Shown here piece after piece: positions 1 through 5,818 of a DNA stretch of 10,411 nucleotides; the stretch's first letter is position 1; the number at the start of each line of letters is the position of its first letter. The notes beneath the pieces were generated by a model. It did not search any database and was not told the origin of the DNA. It was given only the letters and a program-made list of their open reading frames with translations. A program made the position numbers and the translations under genes. Location of the stretch: assembly GCA_900555195.1 (NCBI GenBank), contig USKC01000089.1, positions 1 through 10,411 of the forward strand, read 5' to 3'. The stretch comes from an uncultured Lachnospiraceae bacterium. Its GTDB lineage: Bacteria; Bacillota; Clostridia; Lachnospirales; Lachnospiraceae.

Positions 1-953
1 CCCCACTCGCTGCCGTAATAAACGCAGGGCACGCCGGGCATACCGAACAATACCCCGTACAACGGCCACAGATGCTCTTTGTTCGTTAAAATCGTGGCCA
101 CGCGCGTTACATCATGGTTATCCGCAAAGGACAGCAGAGGCAGGCCCTTATACAGCGTCCACGCCTCGGGGCCGAACTGCCGCGCCAGGCTGTGGCCGAT
201 CTCAAACAGGTTCATGGAATTGAAGCTGGAATACAGCCCCTTGTAGCACTCATAATTCGTGCAGGAATGCAGCATGGCATCATTCACAAGCACCTTATAA
301 TCTCCATGCAGGATCTCACCCACAAGGAAGAATTCTTCTTTCAGGCCGTCGCAGAAGCTGCGCAGCCTTCTTACAAAATCATGATCCAGACAATACGCCA
401 CATCCAGACGCAGCCCGTCTATATCAAAAGCTTCCACCCAGAAACGGATGCTGTCAAAAATGTGCCGAACCACCTCTTCATTTCTCAGATTCAGCTTTAC
501 CAGATCATAATTGCCTTCCCAGCCTTCATACCAAAGCCCGTCATTATAATTGGAATTCCCATCCAGATGAATATAGAACCAGTCCAGATACGGTGAACGC
601 TCCCGATTCTTAAGCACATCCTGAAACGCCCAGAATCCTCTGCCCACATGATTAAACACGCCGTCCAGCACCACACGGATGCCCTCTACATGCAGGCTTT
701 GACATACCTGTGCAAAATCTTCATTGCTTCCGAGCCTGCAGTCAATCTTTCTGAAGTCTCTGGTGTTATACCCATGGGTATCTGATTCAAATACCGGAGA
801 AAAATAGATCGCATCCGCTCCCAGCCCTTTGATATGGGGGATCCAGTCCTTTACCTTTAAAATCCTGGCCTTCTCCACTCCGTCATTCTCAAACGGCGCT
901 CCGCAGAACCCCAGCGGATAGATCTGATAAAATACGCTTTCATATGCCCACAT
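1..953 (-). CDS. GH13 alpha-amylase-family glycoside hydrolase (3' end cut by window edge)
   Basis: This is an intracellular enzyme that probably hydrolyses alpha-1,4 (perhaps alpha-1,6) bonds of maltodextrins; 317 residues are visible and the C terminus is missing. The GH13 barrel motifs appear in order: DGVFNH (97-102), GLRLDVAY with the presumed nucleophile D184, VGEILHG with the presumed acid/base E213, and FADNHDVTR with the transition-state Asp D281. The LVKLN stretch before the nucleophile resembles region V of the neopullulanase/cyclomaltodextrinase group. There is no signal peptide and no N-terminal CBM34-like domain: the protein opens directly with the barrel strand VFYQIYPLGF. ATG at 953 is preceded by AGAGGAGG at a normal distance, which fixes the start. 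A promoter lies about 176 nt upstream, so the leader is long and contains a hairpin. Exact substrate is not decidable here; an oligo-1,6-glucosidase-like activity is an alternative. Confidence 0.93.
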   Translation of the reverse strand, partial: MWAYESVFYQIYPLGFCGAPFENDGVEKARILKVKDWIPHIKGLGADAIYFSPVFESDTHGYNTRDFRKIDCRLGSNEDFAQVCQSLHVEGIRVVLDGVFNHVGRGFWAFQDVLKNRERSPYLDWFYIHLDGNSNYNDGLWYEGWEGNYDLVKLNLRNEEVVRHIFDSIRFWVEAFDIDGLRLDVAYCLDHDFVRRLRSFCDGLKEEFFLVGEILHGDYKVLVNDAMLHSCTNYECYKGLYSSFNSMNLFEIGHSLARQFGPEAWTLYKGLPLLSFADNHDVTRVATILTNKEHLWPLYGVLFGMPGVPCVYYGSEW

Positions 954-977
954 CTTTCTTTTCCTCCTCTGATGATT

Positions 978-1013
978 CCTGCAACACTTCAGACGGATCT
1001 GAACGGTTGCAGG
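978..1013 (-). promoter_or_regulatory. Hairpin / cre-like operator in the amylase leader
   Basis: A nearly perfect inverted repeat lies just upstream of the amylase ribosome binding site. The outer arms are CCTGCAAC and GTTGCAGG (8 bp), followed by a 2x2 internal loop, then inner arms TTCAGA and TCTGAA (6 bp) closed by a 4-nt loop. On the minus strand, 1011-998 reads TGCAACCGTTCAGA, which agrees with 9 of the 11 defined positions of the catabolite-response consensus TGWAANCGNTNWCA. It may therefore be a CcpA or other LacI-family operator acting as a roadblock, or an RNA structure controlling translation. The symmetry is seen directly; the regulator is inferred. Confidence 0.45.
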
Positions 1014-1128
1014 TTTCCTCCGTTTCCTCCCTATGGGCCAAAACGGACAGATGGCATTCTATCATTCCGGCAGTTCAAGCTGTCCTCTCCAGCACACCTC
1101 GAGCCAGTATCTTTTTCAATGAGTTTAC

Positions 1129-1157
1129 ATTATAGCATACTTTTTTCTTTTTGAATA
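1129..1157 (-). promoter_or_regulatory. Promoter of the amylase gene (extended -10)
   Basis: On the minus strand there is a perfect -10 TATAAT (1134-1129) preceded by TGC, which makes an extended -10. A weak -35, TATTCA (1157-1152), sits 17 bp upstream within an A-rich stretch that could act as an UP-like element. The predicted start near 1122 gives a leader of about 170 nt before the amylase ATG. Confidence 0.65.
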
Positions 1158-1275
1158 TAAAAAATGGTCTTTTCTGTTTCTTCCACATTGCTCCGCGCCG
1201 GCCCGGCAGTCCCTTCCCCTCCTTCTTTGCGCCCCATCAGGGAGCCTAGCCCTCTTTCACATGGAAGGGATACGC

Positions 1276-1356
1276 CGGATTTCTTTTAGGGAACGCCCTC
1301 ATGCAAAAGCAAAAAACAGCCAATTTTTGAAGTGGCGTTCCAAAAAAAGAAATCCG
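1276..1356. repeat. Long imperfect hairpin (12 bp + 8 bp arms)
   Basis: The left arm 1276-1297 and right arm 1334-1356 are reverse complements. The outer 12 bp pair CGGATTTCTTTT with AAAAGAAATCCG. The inner 8 bp pair GGAACGCC with GGCGTTCC, and a small AG/AAA internal loop separates them. The apical loop is 36 nt. No T-run follows on either strand, so it is not an ordinary intrinsic terminator. It ends just before the first DnaA-box-like palindrome at 1360. It could be a cruciform-forming part of the same replication-related locus, a small-RNA hairpin, or the remnant of a miniature mobile element; no copy elsewhere in the window was noticed. Confidence 0.6.
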
Positions 1357-1359
1357 CGC

Positions 1360-1661
1360 TGTGGATATCCACGCCGAGGATATACACATGCTTTCAGCTG
1401 TGGATAAGCATCTTTTTTTGTCCACAAATCGCCCGTTTCAGCCGTTGACCAGCCGAGTTTTTTCACTCTTTTTCGATCGCTTTGTGAAAATGTGGAAAAC
1501 CCCTTTTTTCTCTTGATTACGACAATGTTCGCAAAAGAAATCCCCAGTTTCCACAAAGTTATCCACATTCACACCTGTCATAATCAAGTTATCCACCTGT
1601 CAGTTTTATTGACACTTGTGTCACATTCTGAAAATCCGATTATTTCACATACTTATCCACA
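1360..1661. promoter_or_regulatory. DnaA-box cluster in a long intergenic region
   Basis: Compared with the DnaA box TTATCCACA, there are three perfect copies: 1399-1407 (minus orientation), 1559-1567 (plus) and 1653-1661 (plus). Four copies have one mismatch: 1360-1368 (minus), 1418-1426 (plus, TTGTCCACA), 1491-1499 (minus) and 1589-1597 (plus). Two-mismatch copies include 1547-1555 and 1365-1373; the latter forms the 12-bp palindrome GTGGATATCCAC with the first box. By chance a 9-mer on both strands is expected about 0.002 times in 300 bp. The whole stretch 954-1768 has no convincing gene; besides this cluster it holds the hairpin at 1276-1356 and the amylase promoter and leader. Function could be replication initiation, DnaA titration or DnaA-dependent regulation. 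Confidence 0.85.
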
Positions 1662-1768
1662 GTTTCTGTTCCTATTTCCCGCTGCCAATCCCTGACAGTT
1701 TTCTTGTCTTTCCGCTTTTATTTTATTCTGCGAACCTCCCGGCGGATACCAGCCTCCTTCCTTCACGG

Positions 1769-4165
1769 TTACAGCCACTCATCCCAGAAGCGCTCCACGC
1801 GCTTTGCCACACGTTCCACCGTCACGGCCTCATATTCCTCCCATTCTCTGGGGAAAAGCCTCTGATAGGAGCTGCTCAGGAAACGGTCGTCCAGAAGCGC
1901 CACGATTCCCACATCCTCCGCTGTCCGAATCACCCTTCCGGCAGCCTGAAGCACTTTGTTCATCCCCGGATACCGGTAGGCATAGTCAAACCCATTGCCT
2001 CCCCGGGCGTCAAAATAGCGCTTCAGGATCTCCCGTTCATTACATACCTGCGGAAGGCCGGTGCCCACGATGATGGCTCCGATCAGGCTGTCCCTTTTCA
2101 GATCAATCCCTTCACTGAAAATCCCGCCCATCACACAGAATCCCAGCAGGCTCCTGTCTTCCTCTTCTTCGATCTCCATATAAATCTGCCCCTCCAGAGA
2201 GCAGTCCCAATTTCCCTCAAACCGCTTCAGAAACTGTTCTCTCGCTTCCTCGTTCATATAATCTTCCTGCAGCAGGCATTCTTCCCGTTCTTCGTCCAGA
2301 AAATATTCCGCATACACTTCGTATACATTTTGAAGAAAACTGTGAGATGGAAAGAAAATCATATAATTCCCATACCGCATGCTGGTAATCTCATGAAGGT
2401 ATCTGGCAATGTTGTAATATTCCTGCCTGGAACGCCTCGTATACCTGCTGGTCACATCGCTTCCGATAAACAGGGCTTTCCGTCTGGGATCAAAGGCAGA
2501 TTTGGCATATACCTCATAATCCTCGCTCTGCCCGCCGAGAAGTCCTTTATAATACTGGATGGGAAGAAATGTTGCGGAAAAAAGGATCGAGCTTCTCGCC
2601 CTCTCCATACATTCCTTCAGGTTCAGCGCCGGATTCACGCAGAATAGCTTCAGCAGAAAGCCGTCATCCTCCAGCTGCGTATATATGACATAGTTGTCAT
2701 CCAGCTTGTCATAGATCGTCTGAAAATGGGAAAGGAGAAAATAGAATTCCAAAATTTCATTTCTGACAGGGCTGTCATCATGATCTTCCAGGTATGTCTC
2801 CATCCGTTCCGCAAGCCGTCCGATTTCCACAATGAGCGCGTCTATCTCTTCCAGCTGAACGATCCTGCATCCTTCACATTCCCGCTTCAGCTGCAGCATA
2901 TGCCGGTTGCATTTTTCCAGAAGGCGCTCCATCTTGGCGTCATATTCATGGACGACTTTTTTCAAGGCGAGGAAATCCTCTTTCAACAGACTTGCGCTGT
3001 ACATCTCCCTTCCCCGCTCCACGAGGTTATGTGCCTCATCGATCAGGAAAATATAGGGGCCCGCCGTTCCTCCCTCTCCGAAGAAACGCTTCAGATAGAC
3101 ATGCGGATCGAACACATAATTATAGTCACAGATGATTCCATCGGAAAACAGGCTCATATCCAGGCTCATTTCAAACGGGCACACCTGGTATTTCTGGGCA
3201 TATTCTTCTATCTTCTCTCTGCTGTAATGGTCTTCATGCGTCAGCAGATCATACATGGCCTCATTGATCCGGTCATAATGGCCATTGGCATAGGGACAGG
3301 CCGCCGGATTACAATCCGCTTCCTCCAGAAAGCAGATTTTATCCTTTGCCGTCAGAATGACCGTTTTCATCTGCAGTCCCTTTTCCCGAAGCAGCTGAAA
3401 GGTGTTGTCCGCCACGGTCCGGGTGATTGTTTTCGCTGTCAGATAGAAGATCCGATCCGCCTTTTTCTCTCCCAACGCTTTCACTGCCGGGAACACGGTG
3501 GACAACGTCTTCCCCACTCCGGTCGGCGCCTCGATGAACAGCTTCCTTTTATGCACAATGCTCTGATATACATAGGCCGCCAGCTCTTTCTGCCCTTCCC
3601 TGTACGCATATGGGAACTGCAGGCCGCGTATGGAGGCCGTCCGAATCTCCTCCCACTGGCGCATGAAATCCGCCCATTTCTTATATTCCTTCAGAATCCC
3701 CATAAACCATGCTTCCAGTTCCCCTTTCTCATAGGAACTGTAGAAATAGCGAACTTCCTCCGTCTCCATATGGCAATAGGTCATACGAACCTTCATCTGC
3801 TCCTGGCCGCCGGCAGCCGCATACATATAGGCATAACATTTCGCCTGTGCCAAATGAACCGATACAGGCTCCTTCATCCGTTCCAGCGCCCTGTATGTTC
3901 CCTTTATCTCATCGATGGTCACCGGCGTTCCGGCGATCACGCCGTCCGCTCTCCCTTCCACGATCAAGTCGTAGTCTGGCGTCTCCCATACATACCGCAG
4001 CGTCACTTCGGCCTGATAGTCCGATCCCATCCGCCTCTGGATCATGCGATGGATTCGCCCGCCTTCCAGCATCGCATTGTCCGGCGCCGCTTTCTTCCTA
4101 TTATCAATATCTCCGCTGCGAAGGATGAACTCCACCAGGCTCCGCACCGATATCCTCATTTCCAT
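1769..4165 (-). CDS. PD-(D/E)XK nuclease-like domain fused to an XPD/DinG-type iron-sulfur DNA helicase
   Basis: This 798-residue superfamily 2 protein is predicted to unwind DNA 5'-3' in repair, recombination or clearing of structured DNA. The N-terminal domain (about 30-170) has RecB/Cas4-like nuclease signatures: H39, D74 in EGRADG, E86-x-K88 in IDEIKG, and Q107-x3-Y111. The helicase starts near 185, with Walker A APTGVGKT (213-220), four candidate 4Fe-4S cysteines C278, C285, C290 and C329, DEAH box 376-379, motif III SAT (530-532), motif V GGIFSEGIDL (680-689) and motif VI QAAGRVIR (740-747). All catalytic motifs look intact. ATG at 4165 follows GGAGGAG; M3 is a less likely alternative. 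It is monocistronic with its own promoter and a LexA-like box. It is not E. coli DinG in layout: that protein lacks the nuclease domain, and S. aureus DinG carries a DnaQ-type exonuclease instead. Confidence 0.92.
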   Translation of the reverse strand: MEMRISVRSLVEFILRSGDIDNRKKAAPDNAMLEGGRIHRMIQRRMGSDYQAEVTLRYVWETPDYDLIVEGRADGVIAGTPVTIDEIKGTYRALERMKEPVSVHLAQAKCYAYMYAAAGGQEQMKVRMTYCHMETEEVRYFYSSYEKGELEAWFMGILKEYKKWADFMRQWEEIRTASIRGLQFPYAYREGQKELAAYVYQSIVHKRKLFIEAPTGVGKTLSTVFPAVKALGEKKADRIFYLTAKTITRTVADNTFQLLREKGLQMKTVILTAKDKICFLEEADCNPAACPYANGHYDRINEAMYDLLTHEDHYSREKIEEYAQKYQVCPFEMSLDMSLFSDGIICDYNYVFDPHVYLKRFFGEGGTAGPYIFLIDEAHNLVERGREMYSASLLKEDFLALKKVVHEYDAKMERLLEKCNRHMLQLKRECEGCRIVQLEEIDALIVEIGRLAERMETYLEDHDDSPVRNEILEFYFLLSHFQTIYDKLDDNYVIYTQLEDDGFLLKLFCVNPALNLKECMERARSSILFSATFLPIQYYKGLLGGQSEDYEVYAKSAFDPRRKALFIGSDVTSRYTRRSRQEYYNIARYLHEITSMRYGNYMIFFPSHSFLQNVYEVYAEYFLDEEREECLLQEDYMNEEAREQFLKRFEGNWDCSLEGQIYMEIEEEEDRSLLGFCVMGGIFSEGIDLKRDSLIGAIIVGTGLPQVCNEREILKRYFDARGGNGFDYAYRYPGMNKVLQAAGRVIRTAEDVGIVALLDDRFLSSSYQRLFPREWEEYEAVTVERVAKRVERFWDEWL

Positions 4166-4219
4166 CCGGCACTCCTCCCCCGGAACCTTCCGTCCCGGCC
4201 GGCAATTTTTCCTGCTCTT

Positions 4220-4248
4220 ATAGTATCATTTTCCCCCTGCCTGTACAA
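4220..4248 (-). promoter_or_regulatory. Promoter of the helicase gene
   Basis: On the minus strand, -35-like TTGTAC (4248-4243) is separated by 17 bp from -10-like TACTAT (4225-4220). The -10 is preceded by TGA, giving an extended -10 context (TGATACTAT). The predicted start near 4213 gives a leader of about 48 nt to the helicase ATG. Confidence 0.5.
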
Positions 4249-4256
4249 TCCTTTTC

Positions 4257-4270
4257 AGAACTCCTGTTCG
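4257..4270 (-). promoter_or_regulatory. LexA-like (SOS) box upstream of the helicase
   Basis: The minus strand reads CGAACAGGAGTTCT, which has the GAAC-N4-GTTC core of the Firmicutes LexA box (consensus CGAACRNRYGTTCG) with two departures. It lies 9 bp upstream of the -35. A neighbouring 10-bp palindrome, GTTCCGGAAC (4270-4279), extends the symmetry. The function is inferred from the core, the position and the DNA-repair nature of the gene. It is weaker than the boxes at 7287-7324. Confidence 0.45.
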
Positions 4271-4370
4271 TTCCGGAACATTTTTACGCGCAATGGACAG
4301 CGTTCATGGCAGACTGCCTCGCCCGGACAGAAAGAAAGGCCCTCTGCCATAACCGCTGCCCGCTGCATGC

Positions 4371-4409
4371 AAAAAACGCCCCGGAACGATACAGGCATGC
4401 ATCATTCCG
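4371..4409 (-). terminator. Possible weak terminator of the HPr-like gene
   Basis: An imperfect stem (arms 4401-4409 and 4382-4390, one mismatch in 9 bp, 10-nt loop) is followed on the minus strand by a six-T run at 4376-4371. The run is separated from the stem by five GC-rich bases, so the shape is not ideal. The rest of the 4166-4482 gap holds only the helicase promoter and the LexA-like box. Confidence 0.3.
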
Positions 4410-4482
4410 AAGGCGCTTCTTGGAAGCCCTCTTGGGGGCCATTTTACCGCTTGTGCATTCTTTTTTGAGGCATCGCCGGGCA

Positions 4483-4728
4483 TCAGCCGGCCATGGAAAA
4501 CCTCTGCAGATATCTGTCGAATTCTTCACTGTAACCGTGACAGAAAACGGTCAGAACCCGGTTCAAATCCAATCCGTACACGCCGAGAATCGACTTGGCA
4601 TCCACAATATAGCTGTTATAAGCAATATCAATATCAAAATCGCATTTTGTGGCCGCCTGCACGAATTCTTTCACTTCGCTGGGCCTCAGCATGATTTTGT
4701 ATTGCATACATCCGTTCTTACCATTCAT
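4483..4728 (-). CDS. HPr-like protein lacking the phosphorylatable His15 (Crh-like)
   Basis: This is an 81-residue small soluble protein with the HPr fold signature. The segment VQAATK...IVDAKSILGV (23-50) aligns without gaps to the remembered B. subtilis HPr segment ending in LKSIMGV. The Ser46 position is kept (S46 in AKSILG). The HPr active-site loop, normally GIHARPA around His15, is replaced by MLRPSEV (13-19), so no histidine is available for PEP-dependent phosphotransfer. This is the pattern of Crh, a Ser46-only HPr paralogue that acts with CcpA in carbon catabolite control. ATG at 4728 follows AAAGGAAG, which decides the start over M8. It has its own promoter and no operon partner. 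A regulatory rather than sugar-transport role is inferred. Confidence 0.8.
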   Translation of the reverse strand: MNGKNGCMQYKIMLRPSEVKEFVQAATKCDFDIDIAYNSYIVDAKSILGVYGLDLNRVLTVFCHGYSEEFDRYLQRFSMAG

Positions 4729-4754
4729 AGATCACACTTCCTTTCTCAAACACA

Positions 4755-4775
4755 GAATCCCTCAGACGGGGATTC
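4755..4775 (-). promoter_or_regulatory. Small hairpin in the leader of the HPr-like gene
   Basis: Arms GAATCCC (4755-4761) and GGGATTC (4769-4775) form a perfect 7-bp stem with a 7-nt loop, about 27 nt upstream of the HPr-like start codon and inside the predicted leader RNA. No T-run follows, so this is not a terminator; it could be an operator or an RNA structure. Confidence 0.35.
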
Positions 4776-4843
4776 CCCCGCAAATCGCTGCAAAACAACA
4801 AAATACGAGCCATTTCTTCCAACTTCTCTTCAGAATGAAAAAT

Positions 4844-4871
4844 ATTATACATATTTTCCCCGGAATGTAAA
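4844..4871 (-). promoter_or_regulatory. Promoter of the HPr-like gene
   Basis: On the minus strand, -35 TTTACA (4871-4866, five of six consensus bases) is followed by a 16-bp spacer and a perfect -10 TATAAT (4849-4844). This is the clearest sigma-A-type promoter in the window by box match. It predicts a leader of about 110 nt. Confidence 0.75.
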
Positions 4872-4959
4872 GGCTTTATTTTCCAGCCCTTCTGCAGCCC
4901 GACCGGCTTTCTCGTACAATCTGCTTTTCCAGGAAGCTTCCTAAAAACGGTTATTTATC

Positions 4960-4978
4960 AAAAAAACTGAATTTTCAG
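4960..4978 (-). terminator. Weak intrinsic terminator of the radical SAM / TIGR03915 operon
   Basis: On the minus strand, 17 nt past the stop codon at 4995, CTGAAAATTCAG (4978-4967) can form a short stem and is followed directly by seven T (4966-4960). The stem is only 4-5 bp, so termination may be partial. Its place between the operon end and the promoter of the next gene supports the call. Confidence 0.5.
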
Positions 4979-4994
4979 GCACCCTTTTATCTGA

Positions 4995-5786
4995 TTATCG
5001 ATCAGTTTTCCCATTTTTTTCAAATTCCACCATATAATCTTGGAACCTGTAAGGGAGCATCTGCCTCTGCAATTTTTCATTTTCCCGCTCTTTTATCATT
5101 ATCTTACGGCAAAAGAAGCGAAAAAGTTCCTGCATTTGTTTTTCTTCTTCCGAAAAATTCAGATCCCTTTTCTCCGGGCCATCCGAAAGCCTCGCCAGGA
5201 ACCAGTCTTTTCCGGCCTGATGGATGCCGTACAGCCCTCTTCCCTCATCGAAGATAACGAAATTCTCCCGCGGGAACCGATCTGCAAAATGCGGCATGAT
5301 ATAGGGCACCACATTGTTCTTCGGCCCGATCTGCGCGAACAGGACACCGCCCTGCGTCTCTTCAAACCGCAGAAACCCCAGTAAATGGTGGGCCTCATTC
5401 CCTGTCCCGCGCGCCAGTTCAAACGTACGGCGAACCCACGGGTTCCCCAGATGATCCATCAGTCGGCCCTTCACCCGGCCTCCCAGCCCTTCCGCCACCG
5501 TCTGGTACACCGCCTGTCCCTTATCCGCATCCTTGGAAGCGATCGCCAGGCAGAGCTGTTCATAGCATTCGCTTCCAAACCTTCTGCGCACAGTCCTCGC
5601 CACCTTTTCCGCCTTTTCCGGATCGGGAAACACCTCCCTATAGGCTGCGAACAGCCGGAGGCTTCCCTCCTCCCCAATCTGAATGCGGGTGTGTTCCGGG
5701 CAGCATTTCCACGCATATGCCTCATAAATTCCGGTAAAAATCCCCTCCTGCGTATCCTGGCAGATCAAAATCTGTTCTTCTTCCAT
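4995..5786 (-). CDS. TIGR03915/DUF4130-type protein, partner of the radical SAM repair protein
   Basis: This 263-residue protein is recognised as the conserved partner encoded next to TIGR03916 radical SAM proteins (probable DNA metabolism protein). Its biochemical role is unknown to me. Visible features are the N-terminal ILICQDTQEGIFTGIYEAYAW (6-26), the middle VKGRLMDHLGNPWVRRTFELARGTGNE (105-131) with a following HHLLGFLRF, and the C-terminal LPYRFQDYMVEF (244-255), all of which I associate with this family. In some other bacteria the family is fused to a uracil-DNA-glycosylase-like domain (TIGR03914); no such domain is present. An ATG at 5828 in frame would overlap the upstream gene, but ATG at 5786 has a perfect AGGAGG 8-9 nt before it and leaves a 32-nt gap, so it is chosen. 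It is cotranscribed with the radical SAM gene from the SOS-type promoter. Confidence 0.88.
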   Translation of the reverse strand: MEEEQILICQDTQEGIFTGIYEAYAWKCCPEHTRIQIGEEGSLRLFAAYREVFPDPEKAEKVARTVRRRFGSECYEQLCLAIASKDADKGQAVYQTVAEGLGGRVKGRLMDHLGNPWVRRTFELARGTGNEAHHLLGFLRFEETQGGVLFAQIGPKNNVVPYIMPHFADRFPRENFVIFDEGRGLYGIHQAGKDWFLARLSDGPEKRDLNFSEEEKQMQELFRFFCRKIMIKERENEKLQRQMLPYRFQDYMVEFEKNGKTDR

Positions 5787-5818
5787 CCGCTCTCTTCCTC
5801 CTGCGCCACACCGTTGTA

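Noticed and set aside
1299..1568. 89-codon minus-strand ORF in the long intergenic region
   Set aside because: It runs through the hairpin and several DnaA boxes, has no recognisable domain, and its composition is explained by those repeated elements. It also lacks a convincing ribosome binding site.
1360..1661. Calling the DnaA-box cluster the chromosomal origin oriC
   Set aside because: No dnaA, dnaN, rpmH or gyrase gene is nearby, there is no strand switch of genes around it, and no clear DnaA-trio/unwinding arrangement was recognised. I report it only as a DnaA-box cluster.
1682..1713. Possible plus-strand terminator (CTGCCA...TGACAG then T-rich)
   Set aside because: The 6-bp stem has a mismatch, the T-tract is interrupted, and there is no plus-strand gene upstream for it to serve.
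2726..4468. 580-codon plus-strand ORF opposite the helicase
   Set aside because: It is antisense to the helicase, whose motifs are complete. The translation is rich in His, Arg, Pro and Leu with no domain, typical of an open frame opposite a coding strand.
4284..4529. 81-codon minus-strand ORF overlapping the HPr-like gene
   Set aside because: It overlaps the 3' end of a recognised gene in another frame and resembles no known protein; the rest lies in the gap with the terminator-like stem.
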